Shown here in pieces: positions 17,369-23,543 of a stretch of DNA of 23,543 nucleotides. How positions within the stretch are numbered: position 1 is the first letter of the stretch; each line of letters starts with the position of its first letter. Made by a program: the position numbers and the translations under genes. Location of the stretch: contig JASANZ010002005.1 of assembly GCA_030849805.1 (NCBI GenBank), forward strand, positions 8,400-31,942, given 5' to 3'. The stretch is from Sergeia podlipaevii (lineage: Eukaryota > Euglenozoa > Kinetoplastea > Trypanosomatida > Trypanosomatidae). Below the pieces are notes generated by a model. It was not told where the DNA came from, made no database searches, and saw nothing but the letters and a program-made list of their open reading frames with translations.

Positions 17369-18397
17369 ATGCTGCGCCGCACAGAGATTGCTCTCAAGAA
17401 GGGATGGACACACAATCCTGGTAAGACACGGCGAGGAGGTAAGAACCTTGCGTGGCGCCCAAAGATATCCGAGGGAAAGCTGAACGAATTTGTCCCCCTC
17501 AACTTAGTGCACCCGCGACGCCATCCCAACAATTGGCAGGAACGTCAGTTTAACATGTTAGGCTACACTATGTGGCCCAAAGAGCTAGGCTTCTACAATG
17601 TCGGCGACAACTTTGAGGTGACTCCGGAGGCCTCATGGCGGCTTTACCTTAAATGCCGAGATGAAGAATTCTGGACAAAATTGCACAATGAACGCACCAT
17701 TGTCTGTCTGCTGCCGAAGGTGGAGCAGCAGCCGAAGGAGTACATGTCGCGTGTCCAGGACGTTTTTAGGCACCACTTAAAGCGGTTTGGCGCCGATCAC
17801 TACATTTACAACGCGGTCATGCAAGCATCAGCGTTTGCCAAAGATTTTGTACACTGCGAGCACCTCTTCAAAGAGATGAGTGCAATTGGTTTAGAGCCAA
17901 ACGCTCAGACGTATGTCAATATGATGCTTGCGGCAAAGCTGTCTGCGCAGCCTCGTGAGAAGGCTGAAGAGTTCTTTAAAGAGGCTGTGGCGCGCGATGC
18001 GCTCGTGTCTGTTATGCGACTGGACACCGAGTTTAACATGTGGATGGACCAACTCGATCGCCTTGGCTCCTTCACATCCAAAATGGGGTATCTTTCTGTG
18101 AACGAGGAAGGTGCTGCGCCGATGCCTCGCGACATGTGGGCATTATGGGGCTGGCACAAATCTGAGGCCAAGTTTATTAGTCGTGATGCGCTCATTATGG
18201 AGCAGGTACGCAATCGCGTGCAGGGTGGTAAGGAACTCGTGGGTACTGTTTATTCCAAGACACGGCGCCAGCCTTGGGCAAAATTTAACGGTATGCTGCC
18301 AATGGACTATCGAGGCCCTGCGTACCGCCAGCCTACTGCTTTTAGAGACGCACCTCCACCTGAAAGGAACGCGCTCAAAACTGGCAAGGCTTACTGA
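17369..18397 (+). CDS. PPR-repeat protein, probably a mitochondrial ribosomal or RNA-processing protein
   Basis: 342 residues. The N-terminus is basic and almost free of acidic residues for the first 34 (MLRRTEIALKKGWTHNPGKT then RRGGK), fitting a mitochondrial presequence or an rRNA-contacting tail. Residues about 143-212 form two PPR-like helical hairpins: DHYIYNAVMQASAF...CEHLFKEMSAIGLEPNAQTYVNMMLAA...KAEEFFKEAV. The remainder is rich in Trp, Pro and Arg (MWALWGWHKSEAKF, RRQPWAKFNGMLPMDYRGPAYR), as in structural mitoribosomal proteins. Kinetoplastid mitochondrial ribosomes contain many PPR proteins, so a mitoribosomal (KRIPP-type) role is most likely, but two repeats do not prove it. No anomalies. 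Confidence 0.82.
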   Translation: MLRRTEIALKKGWTHNPGKTRRGGKNLAWRPKISEGKLNEFVPLNLVHPRRHPNNWQERQFNMLGYTMWPKELGFYNVGDNFEVTPEASWRLYLKCRDEEFWTKLHNERTIVCLLPKVEQQPKEYMSRVQDVFRHHLKRFGADHYIYNAVMQASAFAKDFVHCEHLFKEMSAIGLEPNAQTYVNMMLAAKLSAQPREKAEEFFKEAVARDALVSVMRLDTEFNMWMDQLDRLGSFTSKMGYLSVNEEGAAPMPRDMWALWGWHKSEAKFISRDALIMEQVRNRVQGGKELVGTVYSKTRRQPWAKFNGMLPMDYRGPAYRQPTAFRDAPPPERNALKTGKAY

Positions 18398-19058
18398 TGA
18401 TCTTGGAACTAGATATATGGTCAAGTTGTGTAGTAAGTTTGGCGTGTGTGAACAAAGAGCGCATAGTGGTTTCATGTTTTGTTCTTTAATGCATACTTTA
18501 CATATTTTTTTTTTTAATGATATTATGTTTGTTTTTTTCTCTCCTTAATGTTTTATCGTATGCGTTGCTTGCAGCGCAGCTTTACGTGACCATTGTTATG
18601 CTTATTTTTCTTGGCTTAAATAGTGCTGTTATGCTTTTTGTAAAACTACTTCACTTTCCATTCCTTTTTTTTTTTCAAGTTTGTAAGTGTCATCGTCTTT
18701 TTTTTTTTCTTCCCATTGTAGGTTTCCTATATAATTTTCTATACATTAGTGAGCCACATATCTTTTGAAACTTTCTTGTTGGAAGTTCTTTTTTCCCCTT
18801 TTCTTTTGCGTGTGAAGGTGGACGGCACTCAAGGTAGGGTACAATTATAACCGTTCTCGTCATCATTGCGATTGAGAAGTTCTTCTAATTTTATAATTAT
18901 TGAGCAAACAAGCTGGTTGTTTCTCCTCTCTTCTTCTCCTTGATATCTTGATACTCTCTTTGTTGCTTATATCTGAGATTATATTGTTACGTTACTCTTT
19001 TTCTTTTTTTTTCTTGTTTTTGGTCAACACAAACTTTCAAGGCAAAGCCTTTTCACAC
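18398..19058. other. Intergenic spacer
   Basis: About 660 nt, T-rich, with poly-T at about 18506-18515, 18665-18675 and 18698-18709. The frame at 18517-18768 and the TTG-started hydrophobic extension at 18900-19058 are translations of pyrimidine-rich DNA, not membrane proteins. Confidence 0.55.
18997..19041 (+). promoter_or_regulatory. Predicted trans-splice acceptor of the UBL3-like gene
   Basis: A long T-rich tract (18997-19022) is followed by the first AG at 19040-19041, leaving a 17-nt 5' UTR before ATG 19059. This places the start inside the frame and removes the apparent N-terminal membrane anchor. Confidence 0.55.
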
Positions 19059-19601
19059 ATGACTTGTGTGCGTGTTTGCTTTGTTGTCACTGGCGCCTGC
19101 TACACAGCATACTCAGGTAGGCACTTTCACCTGGTTGTGCCTTTGACCCAGCAGGATGGGTCCGCAACCACAGTTGATAACGTGGAGCAGCAGGTGCGCA
19201 ACCAATGGCCAGAAGGACTGAAGGAAATGTCAGAGTCCATCAAGAGTGTCGGCCTTAAGCTTCTCAAGACTGGCAAGTTGCTTTCTGACGTTGATGAATT
19301 TTCATCGGTACTTACGCAAACTGAAATTCGGAATAGTGAAGCGAATGAAGATGAAACGAGGAGCGTCGGCAGTGATGATTCGACCTCGGAAATTCTTATA
19401 CATCTGGTAGTTCAACGGTGCAGCCCCACACCAACTGATCAGAAGGCAAAGAAGACCTCTACTCCAGAGAAAGCGCGTGGAGGGTTCTCGGCTGGAGCCC
19501 AAAATGACTCTGGCGCATCACCTGATCAAAGTGCTGGCAATACTAATGCTTATGGCCGAAACAATACCGTAAAGGATGATAGCTGTTGCGCTGTGATGTA
19601 G
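19059..19601 (+). CDS. UBL3/MUB-like prenylated ubiquitin-fold protein
   Basis: 180 residues. The core aligns with membrane-anchored ubiquitin-fold proteins (plant MUBs, animal UBL3): a beta strand FHLVVPL, a helix with V..QVRNQWPEGL matching the family's ...V..NWP..., then LKLLKTGKLL matching LRLIYQGRFL, and ILIHLVVQR matching VMHLVAR. As in UBL3, a disordered Ser/Thr/Asn-rich linker leads to C-terminal Cys-Cys-Ala-Val-Met: a CaaX box (C177-AVM) with an extra Cys before it, expected to be farnesylated (Met favours farnesyltransferase) and possibly palmitoylated. UBL3/MUB proteins sit on the plasma membrane and influence E2 location and vesicle cargo sorting. There is no diglycine end, so it is not a conjugated modifier. 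An acidic Ser-rich insert (about residues 91-107) interrupts the fold before the last strand. Confidence 0.82.
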   Translation: MTCVRVCFVVTGACYTAYSGRHFHLVVPLTQQDGSATTVDNVEQQVRNQWPEGLKEMSESIKSVGLKLLKTGKLLSDVDEFSSVLTQTEIRNSEANEDETRSVGSDDSTSEILIHLVVQRCSPTPTDQKAKKTSTPEKARGGFSAGAQNDSGASPDQSAGNTNAYGRNNTVKDDSCCAVM

Positions 19602-19630
19602 TGTGTGTGTGTGTGTGTGTGGGGGGGGGG
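19601..19630 (+). repeat. (GT)10 followed by G10
   Basis: A dinucleotide run of ten GT units starts at the last base of the UBL3-like TAG stop and passes directly into ten Gs. It is likely length-variable and could form a G-rich structure in the 3' UTR. Confidence 0.95.
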
Positions 19631-20728
19631 ATTATGTGGTTGCGGTGGGAGCTCCTCTTGTTTTGTTGTTGGTGTGACGCCTCGCTATCGTACGCTGCTG
19701 AAAAATGTCTTTGAAATGGAAATGCTTCTTGGTGCTTTTTTTTTTTCTTGCTTTACATCCGGTTTACGTAGTAGCGATACTCTGTACGTTGTTTCGCGGT
19801 ACTCGTAGACGGACGGCCTGCTTCGCAGTTGGGAAGTGTGCACTTGTATGTGTGAGAAAGCGAGGGAGGGCGTCCACGCACATGCAGTGATGCTGGTGTG
19901 GGTCATGCACTTGACTTTATGTGTCTAGACCCTTTCCTGCATCAAAGAAAAACTCATTTTTTTAGCCACGTCTGTGCTTTACCTTCTAACAGTGTCACTG
20001 TCTTTTGAGCGAGCATAATCCCATTTGGAAAAAATGCACGCACCCGTGTTTTTTTTTTTTGTGTGTGTGTGCGTTGCTTGTGTTGCTCACGACCTGATTT
20101 TTTTTTTCAATGTACTCTTTTATCATTCGTGATCGATGGTCTTTGCGCGAAGGAGTCTGTGTGTACGCTTCCTTTATGATTCCTTTTTTTTTTCTTTACG
20201 AGTTTCAGCTATGAAAATGAGGGCTTTAGGTACATTGCTGTTGCTGCTTTATGCATATATTCTATTTTAGAGCGCCTGCTTGATTTTGCAACTGCACTCA
20301 TAAAAAGATGAGCATGCACATATATAGCACCAAATACTGTTTCGTGGATAGGTGGAGTGGCAAGTATGTAGAGCATTCATTGCACTTCTTTTTTAAATCT
20401 TTCAGCAAGTGCCTTATGATTATGTATTGTACGTTGAACAAATACTACTTTTCTTTTTTTCTTCTACACCTTTTCTGTTTTCCTCTACGAGTTCTATTGG
20501 TACAAAGAAAGTGTTTGGGTGGAGTTGGTATTGAGTATTTTTGAGGATAAAAGCAGAAAATAGGGTTTGACAAAGGAAATACAGTAGACTTGCTGTTTGT
20601 CAAGTGTAGTTTTTTTTTTTCTTGTGTTCTTACTTTACCAACTGTGTGAGATACTCACTTCCCCCTCCCCCCTCCCCCTCTTGTGTTTGTGTACATGGAT
20701 GCCACCACGGCCACCGCGTGAGACACGC
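19602..20728. other. Long intergenic spacer (about 1.1 kb)
   Basis: Begins in the (GT)10-G10 repeat next to the UBL3-like stop. Poly-T runs lie at about 19737-19746, 20050-20060, 20099-20108, 20185-20194 and 20610-20620, with a strong C/T tract at about 20659-20680. The frames at 19605-19808, 19705-19890 and 20308-20544 have no family features and are not called. Confidence 0.5.
20659..20722 (+). promoter_or_regulatory. Pyrimidine tract and predicted trans-splice acceptor of the zinc-ribbon gene
   Basis: A C/T tract (about 20659-20680) is followed by its first AG at 20721-20722, only 6 nt before ATG 20729. An earlier poly-T tract (about 20610-20620) has its own first AG at 20649-20650. Use of the upstream site would add ATG 20695, which opens an 8-codon uORF, and an in-frame ATG at 20699. 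Confidence 0.5.
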
Positions 20729-21157
20729 ATGGACGCACTTGCATCCTCTCATGTATCACAATGGAACTCTGACCAGAAGGAGAACGCTTTGGACTATCTT
20801 GCTGAGCTCATTGCCTCCACCATCGAGAGTGGAGCACTCTCTGCTAATGATGTGAAGACAGTTCTCAATGACAAGACAAGTCGTGATGACGAGACGGTGG
20901 AGGCGTGGCGAGATGCACTGGCGGACGCGGAGCTAGAGAGTGCCAGACGCGATTTGGCTAGCTTTAGCGTTGGTACATCATCAGTGCATGCGTGTGCAGG
21001 CGATTCTTCATTGCCAACACGGAAGTGGCAGTGCGAGGCCTGTGGGGCCGATCAAGATGTTGTAGACGTGACGCGGCTTATACGTGGTAGAGAGGCGCGG
21101 AGACACGTGGGTGTACAGGTTTCAAGTTCATGTACGAATTGTGGATACAAGGTGTAG
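20729..21157 (+). CDS. Small zinc-ribbon protein, unknown function
   Basis: 142 residues from ATG 20729; an in-frame ATG at 20699 would add ten residues (MPPRPPRETR). I chose 20729 because the first AG after the strongest pyrimidine tract lies between the two ATGs. The N-terminal half is helical and acidic (LDYLAELIASTIESG, VEAWRDALADAELESARRDLA). The C-terminal third is a compact zinc-ribbon-like element with paired C102-x2-C105 (WQCEACGADQD) and C135-x2-C138 (SCTNCGYKV) 29 residues apart, ending four residues after the last Cys. Such C-terminal ribbons occur in nucleic-acid-binding and transcription factors, but no family is recognised. Confidence 0.75.
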   Translation: MDALASSHVSQWNSDQKENALDYLAELIASTIESGALSANDVKTVLNDKTSRDDETVEAWRDALADAELESARRDLASFSVGTSSVHACAGDSSLPTRKWQCEACGADQDVVDVTRLIRGREARRHVGVQVSSSCTNCGYKV

Positions 21158-21645
21158 CATTGGGTCTTGCTGGATATACAGCTTTGTGGGTCTTTCTTTG
21201 AATGAAGTGGGAAGAAGGTGAAATGGGTCGATACGCCTGTGTAGAGGTGCTTTGCTATGTTGTTAGGACTGCTATATGAATGGAAAAAAAAGAAAAAAAA
21301 CCTAAAATGGGAAAAAAGTAATGCGCACGAGATTTTTAGCGCATATCGGACAGAATGCACGTTTCTTTGGGGGTTACACAGTCGTATGCATTAGTGAGGG
21401 ATGCATTATTTTTGTCTTTGTACGTTTAATTATTATTATTTATTTTTTTCTCTTTCCAATTTACTTTCCCTTCCTCTCCTTTCATGCTGTGTTATGTTTA
21501 TGATTAGCTTGTCATTTTCATGGAGCAGCAGCAGCTCACTTACGCTTATTATCATCATCATCGTTTGCTTTGTATTTAAGTTAAGTGACGCATCTCTCTC
21601 TCCGCACATCATTATTACGCCTCAACAAAGCGTTGCATACGTCAT
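21158..21645. other. Intergenic spacer
   Basis: About 490 nt. Notable for an A-rich stretch (about 21281-21300), uncommon on this strand. The frames at 21321-21503 and 21401-21685 read T/ATT-rich DNA and are not called. An AG at 21629-21630 after a CT-rich tract is the probable acceptor of the next gene (15-nt 5' UTR). Confidence 0.5.
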
Positions 21646-22377
21646 ATGGTGCTTTTTTTTACACCTAAGAAGAGCGGCCCCATAGACAAGGAGTATGAAA
21701 CCAAGCGTGCAGCGTGCAAGCGCTACCGAGACGCTATCCGCAACCACACCACAGCACTGAAGGACCTCTCAGAGGCGATATCAGTTTGCATGCGGTCTCT
21801 AGAAGCCGTTGCCGCCTCACTCTGCAGTCTTGCCGCTGACACGGATCAGCCAGGTGCTATCAGTGTTACTGCAGCTCTTCAACGCGGCTTGAGCGATATA
21901 CGCGACCGGCGAGAACTGGACGACCTGCAGGAAGAGGCAGAGCACTCTCTTTCTATGCGCTTCAAGGGTCTTGATAGTGAATACACTGCTCTTGAAGAGA
22001 GCCGAAAGCGTCGTTCAAAGATGCTGAAGCAATTAGACACAATTAGAGCAGATTGCGAAAAGCTGGAGAGGAAAAATGAAGGCGGGGCAAAGGAGCAGAA
22101 TCGTCTGCAGGCGCAGGAAGTGGAGTTTCGCCGATTTGATTCTGAGTTCAACGATTCTTTTAACGATTTTATGCAGCACTTGGGCAGCGCAGTGTACGAT
22201 GATGTGCGAGAGCTTTCGTTCAGCATTCACGCTGTTTTATCTCTCTTTTCTTATCAATTTAGAAAATGCCATGAAAATCTCACACAAAAGCGCGTGTCAG
22301 GGTCGTCGGCAGTATCGCCTTCAGAAGGCTTGACTTTCAGTGAGACGACTACCGGAACAGCAGCTACGAGGGTATAG
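21646..22377 (+). CDS. BAR-domain-like coiled-coil protein
   Basis: 243 residues. After a short N-terminal segment (VLFFTPKKSGPIDKEYE) the protein is three long charged helices: about 14-65, 88-150 and 153-218. The opening DKEYETKRAACKRYRDAIRNH and then LSEAISVCMRSLEAVAASLC resemble the first helix of amphiphysin/Rvs-type BAR domains, and FRRFDSEFNDSFNDFMQHLG...VRELSFSIHAVLSLFSYQFRKCHENL resembles the last. BAR dimers bind and bend membranes during endocytosis and trafficking. There is no SH3 domain; the 220-243 tail is Ser/Thr-rich and disordered. The amphiphysin match is by helix pattern only; other coiled-coil families remain possible. Confidence 0.78.
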   Translation: MVLFFTPKKSGPIDKEYETKRAACKRYRDAIRNHTTALKDLSEAISVCMRSLEAVAASLCSLAADTDQPGAISVTAALQRGLSDIRDRRELDDLQEEAEHSLSMRFKGLDSEYTALEESRKRRSKMLKQLDTIRADCEKLERKNEGGAKEQNRLQAQEVEFRRFDSEFNDSFNDFMQHLGSAVYDDVRELSFSIHAVLSLFSYQFRKCHENLTQKRVSGSSAVSPSEGLTFSETTTGTAATRV

Positions 22378-23030
22378 ATTTTAACTGCACATACACTTAT
22401 GTATATATATATATATACATATGTAAATATGTAAATTGCCGTAGATATATCATCACCACTATTATTGATTTTATTATTGTATTTGATCTGTACTTCACAC
22501 TTTTTTACTTCTTAATTTCGCATATGAATATACATTATCTTTGGCAAACCCCCCTTTATATAGCATAGAGCAACGCAGGGTTCAGAGTTAGCTGTATATC
22601 GTTTACACGTCACGCTAGAGATTACCGCCACAATAATAAAACATTGCAGCGTGCCTACCATAGCTGGTTCTACCGCACTTCTATTGATATGTGCATCTTT
22701 GGGGAACTCATTCCACGTAAATAGATAACCCTCTTTTTTTCTTGTGGTGAGAGTGATCAAGTTGACTCTATTCATGTTTCTATTTTTTCTCTCCCATATA
22801 TGCATCTCTCTCTCTCGTATATTTGAATCTTTAAAATCAGTTTCTTAGCGGCCACTCCAAGCGCAAGTTTACATCAAGAGATAGAGCGAACGAGCACTCC
22901 ACACGTCACTGTATCGAGGAGGGACTGAAAACATATATACTCACCTTTCTCTATCAAACAATCCGCTTGACGGCATCGCAGCGTCCACCATTACATTTTG
23001 TTTGTACTGAAAACCATACAGGGCACAAGG
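22378..23030. other. Intergenic spacer with palindromic (TA)n
   Basis: About 650 nt. A 24-nt perfect palindrome in a TA repeat (22398-22421) lies 20 nt after the BAR-like stop and is followed by TGTAAATA (22422-22429). The rest is AT-rich without ORFs. An AG at 23020-23021 would leave a 9-nt 5' UTR for the transporter gene. Confidence 0.5.
22398..22421. repeat. Perfect 24-nt palindrome in a TA repeat
   Basis: The run reads TATG, then TA repeats, then CATA, and is identical on both strands. In RNA it could fold into a weak AU hairpin at the start of the BAR-gene 3' UTR. Confidence 0.93.
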
Positions 23031-23543
23031 ATGATGCGACCATTCAATCATTACTTCTCCCAGACGCGGCAGCTGCAGAAGCGCAAGGAGAAGAATCTGC
23101 ATCCTATCAGTGAGATGCGCCGCTTCTACACGTTTGTTTGCTGCTTCTTCTGCAGCGTGGCGGTGTCGGTGGTGTACGCCTTCGATCTCTTCAGCACAGA
23201 GTTTCGGCAAAAATTCGACCTCAGTACTGGCGATTTGACGACCATCAGCACCGTTGGACTTGTCTTCTATTGTTTTACTATCCCCTACAGTTTCATCTTT
23301 GAGAACCTGGGCCCGTTTACGCTCTTCTGGATCAGCGTTGTTGTGGCGCTCATTGGCGGTCTCTGCCTCGGCCTTGTGTTCGACGGCAAGATCCCGGGCA
23401 ACACCGCCACAATTGCTGTTTTCTACGCTTTTCTGAACATCGCCAGCGGGCTTATTAGTTCTGCATACATCACGACTTTGTTTGAGATTTTCCCTCGCAA
23501 CCGCGGCCCTGTGGTGGCTCTCGCGAAGGTGATGACTGGCCTG
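23031..23543 (+). CDS. Nodulin-like MFS transporter, N-terminal part (runs off the window)
   Basis: 171 codons are visible from ATG 23031 (a second ATG follows at once) to the window end with no stop. A basic cytoplasmic N-terminus (about 1-30) is followed by hydrophobic segments at about 31-50 (FYTFVCCFFCSVAVSVVYAF), 69-90, 96-117 and 126-147. The loop GLISSAYITTLFEIFPRNRG followed by PVVALAKVMTGL is characteristic of nodulin-like (NLD) major facilitator proteins, where the conserved F..FP.NRG..V...K...GL motif precedes helix 5. Trypanosomatids carry several such transporters of mostly unknown substrate. Its codons are more GC-ending than in neighbouring genes. Substrate cannot be inferred. 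Confidence 0.85.
   Translation, partial: MMRPFNHYFSQTRQLQKRKEKNLHPISEMRRFYTFVCCFFCSVAVSVVYAFDLFSTEFRQKFDLSTGDLTTISTVGLVFYCFTIPYSFIFENLGPFTLFWISVVVALIGGLCLGLVFDGKIPGNTATIAVFYAFLNIASGLISSAYITTLFEIFPRNRGPVVALAKVMTGL

Noticed and set aside
18900..19058. Hydrophobic N-terminal extension of the UBL3-like protein, resembling a membrane anchor
   Set aside because: Starts at TTG and reads the poly-T splice tract; the predicted acceptor at 19040-19041 lies inside it.
1..23543. CRISPR arrays, transposons, prophage or a bacterial-type operon
   Set aside because: No spaced direct repeats, transposase, integrase or Shine-Dalgarno arrangement; all genes are eukaryotic.
1..23543. Reassigned stop codons, as in some trypanosomatids
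   Set aside because: All supported genes read through without internal stops and end in TAA, TAG or TGA at the expected family length.

Overview
The window is nuclear DNA from a trypanosomatid (Kinetoplastea). Every supported gene lies on the + strand, has no intron and uses the standard stop codons. The genes are separated by AT-rich spacers full of T-homopolymers and pyrimidine tracts, which is the layout of a polycistronic transcription unit processed by trans-splicing. Lineage-typical genes agree: a kinetoplast SSE1-type 5' nuclease, a trypanosomatid cytochrome oxidase subunit VI, a fungal/plant-like MCU paralogue and a PPR protein. The genus cannot be fixed; coding composition is only moderately GC-rich, which argues against Leishmania. 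From memory, the order COXVI - proteasome alpha2 - MCU paralogue - PUF - SSE1 - calcineurin B - PPR protein resembles a T. brucei chromosome 10 block; that needs a database check.

Layout, left to right: a possible C-terminal scrap of an upstream gene (1-78); a small Cys-rich protein (312-677); ribosomal protein eL32 (1169-1567); COX6B-type cytochrome oxidase subunit VI (1965-2435); proteasome alpha2 (3265-3960); an MCU-family calcium uniporter subunit (4524-5261); an eight-repeat Pumilio protein (5733-7535) followed by the longest gene-free stretch (about 2 kb); a MYND zinc-finger protein (9517-9936); a helical, possibly PSMD5-like protein (10427-11767); SSE1 (12397-13293); a protein with degenerate EF-hand-like segments (14592-15683); calcineurin B (16178-16705); a PPR protein, probably mitoribosomal (17369-18397); a UBL3/MUB-like ubiquitin-fold protein with a C-terminal CaaX box (19059-19601); a small zinc-ribbon protein (20729-21157); a BAR-domain-like coiled-coil protein (21646-22377); and the 5' part of a nodulin-like MFS transporter running off the end (23031-23543).

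Themes. Several products belong to the single mitochondrion (COXVI, MCU subunit, SSE1, PPR protein) and several to calcium handling (MCU subunit, calcineurin B, EF-hand-like protein). Two concern the proteasome (alpha2 and possibly a PSMD5-like chaperone). Neighbours in these arrays are usually unrelated in function, so this is not evidence of one system. Control is expected after transcription, through splice-acceptor choice and 3' UTR elements.

No mobile element, CRISPR array, tRNA or rRNA was found, and I see no convincing new multigene system. The most interesting signals are inside single proteins: paired loss of one disulfide in the COX6B fold, a prenylated ubiquitin-fold protein, altered base-reading residues in two PUF repeats, an SSE1 without a visible mitochondrial presequence, and a competing-splice-acceptor/uORF arrangement in front of the zinc-ribbon gene.
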